In this document: in pieces, positions 48,301 to 59,452 of the stretch
Layout of the letters: each line of letters begins with the position of its first letter
Numbering within the stretch: position 1 is the first letter of the stretch
Assembly (NCBI GenBank): GCA_019096065.1
Contig: JAGUCH010000002.1
Coordinates: 9,994,501-10,058,500, forward strand
From: Paracyclopina nana
Taxonomy: Eukaryota; Arthropoda; Copepoda; Cyclopoida; Cyclopettidae
Direction: 5' to 3'
DNA length: 64,000 bases
The notes under the pieces: model-generated
The model's database searches: none
What the model saw: only the letters and a program-made list of their open reading frames with translations
Told to the model about the DNA's origin: nothing
Made by a program: the position numbers and the translations under genes

Positions 48301-51300
48301 TAATTCGACCAAGGTATGTTAACCATCAACATTGGGCAATCAATCAAAGCTAAGGAAAGTCAAGTATATCTTTTAACATACTTCTGTCTGGTTGATTTAT
48401 TTTGGGGTGGCGCTATTATGTCCTGTTCATGTACGCCCCAAACTCCTTAAGAAAATGCACGAAAAACGCCTCAAGGAAAGGAGAAAAATTGTCTTATGAC
48501 AAGCGCCAGCTGATACTAAAAAAATCAGATCGACTTTAAGCCAACTTGAAAGTAAACAAATCTAATTTTGGCTATTAGGTGATCGACATTTAAGTCCTTT
48601 TGAGCAATATAAGTAGTTAAATGTCACCATTTATAAAAGAAACGTGATAAAAGATTGTTTGTTTTGAAATATGCTGAAAGCCATGGGACAAAATAGCAAA
48701 AATTGCCATTAAAAATGCTGCTCGGCCCCAAGCTGAACTCGTAGAGTGGCAGTCAGCAACAGATTCACTTTTCCTTATGACAATTTTTTCCATACCTTAA
48801 GGCATTCTTAATACATGAACAGGGCGATGTCCTGTTCATGTACGCCACAAACTGCTTAGGAAAATGCACGAAAAACACCTCAAGGAAAGGAGAAAAATTG
48901 TCTTATGAAAAGCGCCAGCTCATACTGAAACAATCAGATCGACTTAAAGCCAACTTGAAAGTAAACAATTAAATCTAATTTTGGCTATTTAGCGCTCCAC
49001 ATTTGAGTACTTTTGAGCAAATTTCATCTTTTATTAAAGAAATGTGATGAAAGATAGTTTTGTTTTGAAATATTCTGAAAACCATGAGACAAAATAGCAA
49101 AAGTTGCCATTAAAAACGCTGCTCGGCCCCAAGCTGAACTCGTAGAGTGGCAGTCAGCAACAGATTCACTTTTCCTTAAGACAATTTTTTCCATACCTTA
49201 AGGCATTCTTAATACATGAACAAGGCAAAATCTACCTACCTTGAAAATGTACAAATATACAAACTTGACGGCAATTGACCCTGAGGTGCGAATTCATATC
49301 TTTGTGAAAGTTTGTATTTTAAAAATGAATAAAGTACAAACTCAGTTTGGTGGTATCAGGAGAAACTTGAACTCAGTTGACCCCCAAGTGTGATTGCATT
49401 GTTCATACAAAAATAACTGATTAAGTTATAGAAAAAATTGTATGGAAAAGTTATTCCACTGCTCTCTATCTCTGCAACAGCAACCCCATCTGGGAGGCCA
49501 AGTAGTGTTTTTGTTTACATATTGAGGAGTTTGGGATGTACATGAACAGGGCATAAGTTGCAGAACCATTTCATCACACATTGACTTGGCAAAGGACCTA
49601 ACCCAAACTACTTACAACACCCAATAATTATATATTTTCTGAAAGCGTATGTCCCAAGGGTTCATTTGGTGATAAAATAAAAATCCTGGCCTATCGCTTC
49701 CTATAACATAAAATTTTTAAAAACGTTTAGCGCAAAAACGGCTCATGTTTTGGGGATAGTTAGCTTCTATGACCCCCACTAAAATTCAAAAATAAAACTT
49801 AAATTACTTCATAGTAAAATGGCTAGGATGAACAGAAACGGAGATATAGCTATGCTAAAAGTTGATTACTGCCAACTTGATAAATTTTGCATAATAAATT
49901 TGGTAGCAAATATCTCAATTTGAGTGCATTTTACAGACTTGCTTATGAAATAAAAAAAAGTTAGATCTTCTTTTTTCAGAGGGGGTCATTGCTATGAATA
50001 ATCTCAAAAAATAATACACTGTGGGTGCTAGACGTTTTTGAAAATTTTATGTTATGGGAAGCCACAGGCCAGGATTTTAAAATTACTACCAAATGAACCC
50101 TAAGAACATAAGCTTTCAGAAAATGTATATTTTTTGGGTGTTGTAAAGAGTTTGGGTTAGGACCTCCTTCAAGTCAATGTGATCAGATTACCAAAATAAA
50201 GTACTCATCAAGTTGAATCCAATATCATCCATTCAAAAAATGAAAGCTTACCTTACTTTGTTGGCTGTTAAGTCTCATTAAAATGTTAAAAAAACCTTTG
50301 CATTCATATTGAAAAAGTGCCTTAACTCTGAAGGACAATTTAATTTTACCATTAAGAAGTCATCATAAATAAGTCAAACACTTATATTTTTAAATCAGCG
50401 GCCAAATTGGGAATTGAATCAGCCCAATTAGTGGCAAAGGTGTGAACTCGCACATTCGATCAAGTTTGCATAATCTAAATTATATTTGACAAACTCGCGC
50501 CTAGGAGTGAATTTCCGATTAAGCATCAAATTGTGCCAAGTATGTAGGTTAGTAAATTATCAAGGTGGCTAAAGAACGGCCGCCGTATATCTTTTGTCAT
50601 CTCAAAAACTGTACATATCCAGCCTGATTTCGAGAACTCAGACTGCGTGAATATTGTATTTTGTTAAGTAACCTTTAAGTTTAGAGTAATTAAGATACCT
50701 TCTGAAAAAAACCTTGTAGCACATTCATTTTCCTCCAATTTTCATCATTTTCAGTTTCCAATTTGTCATTTATATATTATATTTATTTGTAATATTCAAT
50801 GATTACAGGCCGTTGAGCAAACGATGTATTCAGGCTTGGCTAGAGCCACCCCAATTGAGATCAATGAAGTAAGCAACGAAGAAAAACGTGCGAGAGACTC
50901 TCGCGCTACTCTAAAGTTCAACGCAAAGCTGAAGGAAGAAGAGTCATTGCAAGTGGGAGCAATGAAGGAGAAAAGCACTGCAGTAGATCAAGAGGTGCGA
51001 GCTGCTAGCAAAAAACCCCTATTTGCTCCCAATGATTTATCATCCCAGTTTAAGAAGGCGGACAGCCATTTTAGCCAAGTGAAAACGGGGAATGTGCACG
51101 AAAAGCGCAACTTTTGGATGCGCTCCATATCCACGGACAAGCTCAATCAGCACGAAAGTAGTCCAGGGCCACGTAGGCGAAGGCTCATGGGGCAAGATTG
51201 GATAAAGCAGCCCTCAGACTCCTCCAGACCTGGATCTTCGCTTGGCCAGGTCATTGGGAGCAGCGACACGAGCCAGCATGTGAGGCAGGCGGCCTCGGGG

Positions 51301-52944
51301 TGGTCCGACTTGGCCAAGTCCAAGTCCAGCGCGGCCGTCCTCCAAGAGCGACCTCGCGCTATCCGAGGCCAGAGCAAAGAACGCAAGGAGTTTGTTCTCC
51401 ATCAACAGGTCGAAGAGGCCACCACTGCCAAGTCCGCCACCGTTCTCTCGGAGGCTCGGACCAACCAAGTCCACGATACCGTTCACAAATGGGGACAAGA
51501 GCTTGTGGAACCACGGAGCAGCACGCCAAACGGAGGTCAGCGTTCAAGGAACATTGGGGAGCAATTTTCTGACCAAAAATCGAGGCCAAGCACCGAAGAA
51601 AAGGCCGTACCGTGGCGATCGAGCAAGAACCCTGAGCCCTCGGTCAAGGTGGTCAACGTGGCCGTTGAGAACTCCGTGCATATCTCGGAGAACGCCGAGG
51701 CCCAAATTGCGAGCTTCATGAAGACGGAGCAGAGTGCTTCGAGTAGCCTCAGTGTCGAAAAAATGGGCGTGGTGACCCAAGTGCCTCCCAAGAGCCCCGG
51801 GCCGAGTCGCAAGGGTAAGTCGGTCCGAGCTCCGCCTGTCGAAATAGGTGCAGGTCCACCAAGGCCAGATCCTCTTCTTCCTTCTACTTCCAGTGGTCAG
51901 GTTCCAGCTCCAGTAGCATCTAGTCAACTGAGGCACCATCAAGAAAGTCTCTCCACCATGACGTCGTCGTCATCATCATCATCTTCAAAGTCCACTTCTG
52001 CTTTGGCCGTCATCTCAAGTTGGCTGGCTAACGAGGAGCAGCAGCTAGACCAAGAGATTCAATTGCAGCAAGAGGAGCTGGTCGTCAAGACCGAGAAGAA
52101 GGCCGCAATCAACAAGCCAACGAGGACAGCCCTGCTCAACAAAGCTATAATAAATGAAGACAAAAAACAGGATTTGGCCCATGATGAAACTGATCTTAGG
52201 AGCCAACAACCAAAGCAGAATGGAGGTGCTTTCCATAACAGCGCCATGCATGAGCCTAAACACCAAGAAGAAGATTCCATCTTGAGGAATGATGAAAGCA
52301 AGCAGCGAAGGGCTCAGGAGCTGGAAGAGGTTGCTCAAGCTGGCAAGGTGAGCCAACGCCAACGCGAGGAGGAAGCGGAGGCCACCAGGCTGAAGGACCT
52401 GGAAATACTGGAGGCTCGCTCCAAAATGTTGCAGCAAGTTGCCAGCATAAGGGAAGATTCCGACGATGATGAGACATTTACGAGCCAAGAAAAGGCTGCT
52501 GAGCGAGCAAAGCTTGAACGTTGCAAGGAACTGGCCGAAATTGCAGAGCTGCGCGGCAAATCCAACTGGGAGAGTATCTTGAGCACTTCCCAGCAACGCC
52601 ACTCCGCTACGAGGACTCCAGATCCCGAATTGGAAGAGGCGAGAAACACCATCAGAAATGCTGCTGCCAAGTGGCAGGAACGGGAGCAAAGTAGCCAGAA
52701 AGTGAGATACAGCACTCCTCCTTCGGGTAGGAACACCCCGTCCAGGAAGATTGGCAACCTCTTCAACCGAGGCTCTGAGCATTGGAGCATGGATGCTGGT
52801 GACGAAGATGAGGACTTCCCTGCCCCTCCCACCGATTTAGACGTTCAAATATCTCTTCCAGCCCCTCCACCTCGTGAGTCCAGTCGTGAGGTCATGATGG
52901 AGTACCAACATCCTGGAGCCAATTCCATTTGTAACAAAAAGTAG
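45386..52944 (+). CDS. Large low-complexity, disordered protein (unrecognised scaffold)
   Basis: Exons 45386-45535, 46287-47171, 47899-48021, 48197-48313 and 50809-52944 all join in phase 0, giving about 1136 residues. The 117-bp fourth exon (IELDEKLYSHFWDRQMS...) is easily missed. The protein opens with a QQQQ segment and continues Arg/Ser-rich (RRLSRSRSKSKN). It has a proline cluster (PPPPIPPPPQR), a helical acidic patch (EELEQFAFEVAESV-like, before the first long intron), a Ser run, and a Glu/Lys/Arg-rich coiled coil. It ends with SRKIGNLFNRGSEHWSMD, an acidic stretch and PAPPP. No catalytic domain, membrane segment or signal peptide. The architecture suggests a cytoskeletal or muscle-type scaffold, which is only inference. 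The first exons are markedly GC-richer than the rest of the window. Confidence 0.75.
48416..49557. mobile_element. Terminal-inverted-repeat element with internal tandem duplication
   Basis: Ends at 48416-48446 and 49527-49557 are inverted copies of about 31 bp (TTATGTCCTGTTCATGTAC and GTACATGAACAGGGCATAA). Inside, a unit of about 400 bp is duplicated head-to-tail: 48421-48826 and 48831-49227, sharing for example GCTCGGCCCCAAGCTGAACT. Each unit ends with an inverted end motif (ATACATGAACAGGGC, ATACATGAACAAGGC). No transposase ORF. Lies in the last intron of the 45.4-kb gene. Confidence 0.85.
49571..50185. mobile_element. Foldback element with long (~150 bp) inverted arms
   Basis: Left arm about 49571-49730, right arm about 50030-50185. 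Matching blocks include GGACCTAACCCAAACT, GGGTTCATTTGGT, AATCCTGGCCT and ATAACATAAAATTTT, each with its complement in the mirrored position. The 300-bp centre has no ORF. It is next to the preceding element in the same intron. Confidence 0.88.
50186..50808. other. Remainder of intron, no feature seen
   Basis: AT-rich intronic sequence ending in a normal acceptor (GATTACAG) at 50808. No repeat or ORF of note. Confidence 0.4.
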
Positions 52945-53058
52945 CTAACATTGCAATAACTGCTAGTAACAGACAAGCCCTACATATTTCTATATTAACA
53001 TCACTCATCTTAGTATGTACTCGATATTATACGATATGCTAAAACGACACTAATAAAT

Positions 53059-55888
53059 TTAATTGGCCTTAATTGCTCTTTCTTCAAAGCATGCGTTACA
53101 AATTGGGACGGCCTTCTGGCTGTAGTGACCTGGCAAAGGCCCACGTTGAGGGATGCACCGAATGCAGTACATTTCACCACATCGACGACAGTGCGTGCCG
53201 AGGTCGTTGGAGGCCGCGTCAAAGTACTTTCCACATGCACACTTCCGACTATGTCTCCATGAAGTCCAGTTAATGGCCACCTCATACTGGCGCCGCAACT
53301 GGTGATGATCGATGGCATGAATGGTGGTGGGCGGCTTGTTCGCGTCAAATCCTAAAGCAGGGGCAGCAAGGAGACTTTTGTAGTTTTGCAGCGACTCGCC
53401 CATCATTAGCGTGAGTCCTAAAAAGTTAACGGCTCAGAGTCTAAACAGCCCGTTAAATACACTCAACAAAAACAGTGATGTGGGATAACATAAAGTAAGT
53501 GCATACAAAACGAACAACATAGTGGGATGCAACATGAAAGACAAGACTACAATAAAGGACTACCAAACAGCTTTATCACAGGGTCTATTTAAACTATCAT
53601 GAGTGTTGGAACACAGCTTCTTTGTAATTGTAGTAGCAATACTAAATTGTGCGAACGTAGAATAACACCAAGTCTTGCTTTGCGTGCAGTGTATGCTACT
53701 AGAATATGGAATATTTATGAGAAAAAGTGACATTCAACAATCAACTAAGGATTCGATGACAATAATATTGATGATACAATACAATGCAAAAAATGGTGTC
53801 GAGTACTGAAGGCTGAAGAAACGACTTAGCATGGCTGTTGTTGATGCGGTGTGGTTAACTTTATAAACAGTGCAAGCAGTAGTTATCAACTTAGATGTTC
53901 ACATACTGGACTGACACTTATCCACCAAGGAAGCCGCCTTCAGCTTTTTATCCACAGCCTCTATCTCATTCCGATCGTCTTCGTAAGCAGCCTCGAGTAG
54001 GGCAGCCTCAACTGCCTCATTGTCAATCTCGTCGGGCTCCTCCTGGATTAAGGTACCGTCTTGTATCGAGGCCTTTCTCGGGGACAAATTTTGAGTAATG
54101 GTGCTCGCGATATTTGACCCCGAGAATGACGCCGTTGAGGACAGCATGCTTTTGAACATGCCCGAAGCTTTAGAGCCGCCCAGTTTGGATGCCACGTCCT
54201 GGATGGTTTTACTCAGCTGCCTCCCATGATCCTCCAAGGATGATGTGTGATTCTAAAACAATGAAACTCGAGTACATGCCAAATTATTAGAGCCGCCAAA
54301 TTCTGTATACCTGAGTAATTGTGAGCAAGTCCACCAAAGGCTCGCGAGGGTGGGCACCAGTTTCAAAGCGGCAATAGAGGCCGCGCCAAAATTTGATATT
54401 CTGTGGCGACAAGTTAGGCCTCAAAATCTGAGTCTGGGAGGATCGGTCATAGAGTGGATTGACAAACTCGTCGTTGTGCGTGACGAGGAAGCCCCACAAT
54501 GAATACGTCCGATCTCGTAGCTTCAACTCCGAGCGCTGTTTATCACAGTTTCCGATCATGGTGCCATACTGACAACTGTATGCATGCTCTTGAATTGCTA
54601 TCAGGTATTTTTCATTAAATTGAAATGCTTGAGGAAACATGTGAGTCAACTGCCAGGTCGCGTCCAAGAACTGCAAGAAGATGGGACTGACTTCGTTCGG
54701 GTCAGATATGATGTGGCCGCACCGGTCTTGAAATTTGTGACCAAAGGCCAACCAGTCCTTTTCTATCAGGGCTTGAAAGCCTTGCACGGTTCTGTAGTAG
54801 CCATCAAGCATTAGGCTGGCAAGGGCACAGGTTTGCGACGTTCTGTCCCATCCGTCGGAGCAGTGCACAACTACAGGGTAGCCGTTGATGATGTACTCGA
54901 CGATGTACTGCGTCGTGTCGAGAACAGCTCGTATGTGTTTCAGCCATCCTGAATTGGCCAGCTCGGTGATAAACCCATCCATTGACATGGCGGCCGATCC
55001 GCCACATATGATATTCACGGTCAGGTGATCGAGGCTTTTGCGCATTTTATGGATGTTTTCAATGCCTTTGAAGCTGAAATTCATATTTTCGTAGAATTTA
55101 TCGCTTTCGTGGCCTTTCCCGCCGGCCATGTTGACCTTTGCATTGACCATGGGCCGCGTGTCGACCACTTGAATGATCTGTGCATCTGGAGTGGCTTTTC
55201 TAAGGCATTGGATGTACTCTTCATCGGCAGTGGACCTGCGGCCTGCCATGCCGACCAAAGGTTGCGCACATCGAATTAGGCTGGCGCCGTTCTTGTGGAG
55301 ATACGTGAGCACAGGCAATCGGCCTTTGCTGCGGAACTTGGCACTACCCTCGACAACCTCGGGGCTGGCTTTGGATGGGACGAACAAATACTGGGGATAA
55401 GTCGGGCACATTTTGTAGTCGGCATTCAACGAGCAGACAGACCAATTCTCATTGGGCACGCCTTGCCTCTGGAATTCGGCCCTCAAATCGTGAAAGAACC
55501 AGCCGGTCGTCTGAGTCATTTCCCCCTTGGGATTATAGCTGAAGCAGTACAGGTCTGCGATCTCCTTTGGCCGTGACAGCTCGAGCAAAGACAAGTAGAC
55601 GTCGTGCGCATCTCGTTCGCGCTGGATCACAAATGTCACACTCTGGAAGTGACTGCAGAGGATTCGCAATTGACATCCAGATGTGGTGAGCAAAGGCTTG
55701 TCCACGGCTGTCATCAACATATGGAGGATCCACAACTCCTTTTTCGCGTTGTCATCGATAAAGATCAAGTGGGACGTTGTCAAGTACAAAGTGCCGACGG
55801 ACGAGTTTTTGCCATTGAGCCGATCCAAGAGTTTGACTTCCTCCACTTTTGGCTTGCGAATGTGATCCATGGGATTTCGCGACATCAT
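53059..55888 (-). CDS. Myotubularin-related phosphoinositide 3-phosphatase (MTMR6/7/8 type) with FYVE-like C-terminus
   Basis: Exons in transcript order are 55888-54311, 54252-53907 and 53417-53059, phase-consistent, about 760 residues. An inner start at 55870 (MDHIRKPKVEEVKLLDR) aligns best with human MTMR6. A PH-GRAM domain comes first, then the phosphatase domain with active site HCSDGWDRTSQ; Cys, Asp and Arg are all present, so it should be catalytically active. A coiled-coil/acidic C-terminal segment follows. The last exon adds LMMGESLQNYKSL and a FYVE-like zinc finger (THCRRCGEMYCIRC, then PICNAC). The basic RHHCR motif is altered to LGTHCRRC, and the first cysteine pair is CAC. MTMRs dephosphorylate PI3P and PI(3,5)P2 on endosomes. 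If the donor at 53906 is not used, translation stops at 53899, giving a form without the FYVE. Convergent with the 45.4-kb gene; AATAAA for that gene lies at 53051. Confidence 0.9.
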
Positions 55889-57470
55889 TTCCCTCTCAAA
55901 GGGAAATTCCCGTCTTCTTGCTTTTCTTCTTAGGGAGGGAGGTAGAGAAGAGGAGTTGACGTCAGCTGTCTATGCATCACATTGGCGCATAACCCAAAAG
56001 AGATGACTTGTAGAAGAAGTTGGGCTTTTTAGCATGACGTCCCTCAAGTAGCGGAACATGTACCATGTAATCACACAACCTAAGCTGCATTTTTCTTCTA
56101 TTATTTTTTCATTGACTTAAAACTGTAATACTATGCATGAGGCGCTAGGCCCGACGGCGCTTTGTAAGAAGCCCTGTAACGTGATTTTATTTTATCATCA
56201 TTCAAATACTATTCAATTTTAATGGAACACTCGTTTCTGAATTTTGCATAAATTGGGATAAAATAAGACTTCTATTATTTCTCAAACTAAATTGGTCCTG
56301 AAATTGAAACCCTAGATTTACATTGTGTTCATCAATACGTACGCAGTCGTTTAACTGCGAACAATTGGTCTGCATCCATGTAAAAAAATAATAGCATATT
56401 TTTGCAACATGCAGGTGGCAAAATGCTGAAAATTGCTACCAGCGTATGTTTCAGGTGGCTTCACCATTTAGAGATATGAACTTTTGATTGCATCGTCTCT
56501 TAGGAACATCTAAAAATTAATCAGAAGTTTTTGTCATTATGTGCTTGCTATCAATTCAATCGTTACTCGATGCTGACAAAATTAAGATCCAGCCAAACAA
56601 TATAGCTCCAACTTGTGGCTTAAACCATTATTACCACCAAGGCAAAGGCACATAAAAATCTTCCAAGGTTATCGTTAGCAAAGTATTTATCGCATAAAAA
56701 GAAGAAGTCATTATAGTCATTTCGTGTAGGCGTTTGATGTTTGAATTTGCAAAATATCATCAAAATATTATTTGTTCATTCCTCTCATGAACTTTGCTAC
56801 GAGCTTTTTTGATAGGGCCGTCGCTATAGCAGCTTGCAACCTTGGCTGCGTTCATTCACATCAAGGCGAGGGCCTTGACTTTCCACCTACATTATATAGC
56901 TAGCAGGAACATGCGCGACACAGTTTTCTCTGCTATGACCTTTTCCCAAAACAAAGTCGTTCACCCCAAAAAAGTGCTTTCACTTTCTTTCCCGATAAGG
57001 CGGCTGAAATAATGACACAGATATCTTGGGTTCGGCTGAAAAGACACTTTTTAGCAACTAAAATCAAACAATCAGGATTTGCTCGTTTTGCATTACTCTT
57101 TCAGGATGACCTTGACACACATTGAAGCACGTTAGTCTTTGCCGGGATCGTAGCTATTCTATAATAATTTTTTAGCTCCCAAAACACTTATCGAGGGAGA
57201 TTTACACAGACTTATAAGCTGCGAAGCACAAAGAAATGCTATTTGGGCTCATCTAGAAAGCATGACCCTGATGTACAGTAGAGACTCTCATTCGTTGCAG
57301 CGAGCTAGTTCAACGCACTCTGTCAAGGACTTTGCCGCCGTCGACGTCGTCGGCACTACTGCTGCAGCTACACACTTAGCTTCAGTCCGATCCAGAGCCC
57401 TTCTCTCGAAATATGTGCTCACGAAGATATTCTTGATGAAGTCAACTAATCGCACATATTCAGATACATC
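55889..57470. other. Intergenic, no feature seen
   Basis: AT-rich spacer between the divergent MTMR (-) and MED15-like (+) genes. A 92-codon + strand ORF at 57262-57540 overlaps the first exon of the downstream gene in another frame and is not supported. No repeats recognised. Confidence 0.4.
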
Positions 57471-58477
57471 ATGGGAGGGCAGTGCAATCTTAGCCTGTCT
57501 AGTCATCACAGAGATGACGACCAGTACAATGCAAAAGTAAGTGTCAAAGATTAATAGCAATCAGGACATATCCATATATTGTGACCAACTTTCATGCAGA
57601 GAAACGAGCTGAGGCAATACCTACCGCAACTTGAAAGGCACCTTCAACTTCTCCGTAAGCTCTGCTCAAGCCAGATACTTTTTGTAATTGTGTTCTATGA
57701 TGTGGTTGCCTCTTTTTAGGATCTCGGGGCCAACATTGGCAGCAATGTGGAACCTACACAGTATTGTACAACCTCTATCAGAACCTCACTGAGCCGACGA
57801 GAGTGCCCATACATGTCCTCTTGGGTGGCGAAGATCTCTTAAAGCGTGAAGTCCTCAACATTCACGAACCAAACGGTGAGGAATGTGTGTTTGCAACTGG
57901 GAGACCGAGGCGGAAAAATCGTTATTGAGCCATCGCGCACCCCGTAACCTATTGCTTTATTGATTCACCCACTTGGGTGAGCCAGATTAGCAAGAAGTGA
58001 TATGTACCTTGTTCCTAATATGCAACCATTTCAATAGTCAATTGCACCATTCTTCCAGATGCGGCTGTGGAGTGCATTTGGAGGTCTTCCCACTTTCGGA
58101 TGGCGATTCGACAAAAACTAGAAGATACGCTTAAGTCTATAGCAATTGATCAGGGCAACTCAGCTGAAGAGGAAGACGACGGACCGAATGACCAAGAGTC
58201 ATGGAAACTCAGCCCACAAACCATTGAAGCTCACGTTTTTGCAAAGTCAAGAACTAAAGACGAGTACCTAGAACTTTCAGCGCGAGTCATCATACACTTT
58301 AAGCACCTCCACAACGAGCTTAGAAGACGCAAAATGGAAGATAGCTTACACCCAGTTGTCAAAATCGCCCCTGGGCTCAAAATCGAGGCCAAAGGCAAAA
58401 AGAGGAAACGGACGAGTCCGTCATCCGAATCTTCGTCAACCAAAAGCCAAAAAGTAGGAGGATCAAGCGTTACATGA
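57471..58477 (+). CDS. KIX-domain protein, Mediator MED15-like
   Basis: Exons 57471-57536, 57600-57654, 57720-57875 and 58059-58477 join in phase and give about 231 residues. The N-terminal part (RNELRQYLPQLERHLQLL, then GTYTVLYNLYQNLTEPTRVP) is unrecognised. Residues ~97-180 resemble the MED15 KIX domain: WRSSHFRMAIRQKLED at the start and EAHVFAKSRTKDEYLELSAR, then VIIHFKHLHN, at the end. The pattern matches the ends of human MED15 KIX, with an acidic insertion in the middle. The C-terminus is a basic nuclear-localisation-like stretch (KGKKRKRTSPSS). KIX domains bind activator peptides in transcription complexes. The short length and N-terminal extension are unlike canonical MED15, so it may be a paralog or another KIX protein. 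Confidence 0.55.
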
Positions 58478-58569
58478 AAAGCTGAAGATCAAATACTAAC
58501 GAAATGTTACTGTCCTGAGTGTGCATAAGTGTTATTGAAATATAAAACAGGCAAAATAGCTTTCTATGT

Positions 58570-58645
58570 GATAGCATCGCTGATAAAGCATCAGTCAGCA
58601 AGGTTTGCGTAACTTTTACCCTAGCTGACGTCATTTTCAGCTATC
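58570..58645 (-). promoter_or_regulatory. SECIS element in the 3' UTR of the PRXL2B-like gene
   Basis: Read on the - strand, ATGA at 58634-58631 and TGAT at 58593-58590 form the non-Watson-Crick quartet. Helix II is GTCAGC pairing with GCTGAC, then GGT with ACC. The apical loop starts with AAAA, 12 bases after the ATGAC. Helix I is GCTGAAA pairing with TTT(AT)CAGC, extended by GATAG/CTATC. The core begins about 38 bases after the stop codon. This is the arrangement of a eukaryotic SECIS, which recruits SBP2 and the Sec-specific elongation factor. Confidence 0.92.
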
Positions 58646-58671
58646 AATCTCATGAGAAATTTCCAAAGTGC

Positions 58672-59452
58672 CTATGGTGACGACTTGTCTGCAGCAACAG
58701 ATTCTGCAGTTGGAATAGGTCCAGCAACAGAAATGCCGAGAGCCTACAAAATTGCCGATAAAAGCAAAAAAAAAGTTTCCAGCAACGTCATTTTTACCTT
58801 GAGTATATCAGCATTGCTTGCATGGTCTGGAGCTTCAAGTTGAACATAATGCCAAAGCGTTTCACCGCCAGCTTTGACTACCAAGCTACCTCCATTTTGG
58901 TATCCATCTCCAGCCATGTTTCCACCAAGACCGAGAAATTTGGCCCGACTGGCTGCAGCTCTGGCAGCTGCAGATAGCACGGCTGGGAAAAGGCCAAGGA
59001 AACCGAATCTCTTGAATCCCAATGCATTATAGCTTTTTTTGTCGGTGTCTATGTACAAATCTAAAATCGATAATATTTATGCACTTAGAAGTACTTTCTC
59101 AGCAAAGTAAAAGCAAAGGACACTGTACCTCCATCGAAAAAATTGCCCTCCATAAAGTCTTTGACGCCCAACTCCTCCAGACCGACGCCTACGAGCTTGA
59201 CATTGTTTTCGTCAAGGATTGGCTTGATCGCGGAAACCTCGCGAGCTGCCAACCTACAGTAGGGTCATCCAAACCTTCGGAAGAAGACAATGACGCAGGT
59301 GTGATCTTTCCAAAGGTCACCAAAAGTAGCTTCCTAGATTAGGAAAACTCAAAATTACTTGAACAAGGGAGGATTGCAACTGGTGCTTGACTTACAGGTC
59401 CGGATGGCGCCTTCTTGATGACATTGGCAGCAATTTTGCTTGCTACTGACAT
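58672..59452 (-). CDS. PRXL2B: PRXL2B-type peroxiredoxin-like selenoprotein (prostamide/PGF synthase family)
   Basis: Exons in transcript order: 59452-59396, 59333-59129, 59060-58798 and 58743-58672, in phase, giving 198 residues, the same length as human PRXL2B. Exon 2 reads VFFRRFG, then TGA at 59267-59265, then PYCRLAARE. The TGA is residue 42, exactly where relatives have the first Cys of the CxxC redox motif, giving UxxC. Conserved family blocks continue on both sides: VKLVGVGLEELG, DLYIDTDKKSYNALGFKR, GNMAGDGYQNGG and HYVQ...ILK. With the SECIS downstream, TGA is best read as selenocysteine. The family is a thioredoxin-fold reductase; PRXL2B reduces prostaglandin H2 and prostamide H2 with NADPH/thioredoxin in mammals. 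Substrate here is unknown. No targeting peptide is obvious. Confidence 0.93.

Noticed and set aside
59265..59267. Nonsense mutation making the PRXL2B-like gene a pseudogene
   Set aside because: All splice sites and the rest of the frame are intact, the TGA is at the exact redox-Cys position, and a SECIS lies downstream.
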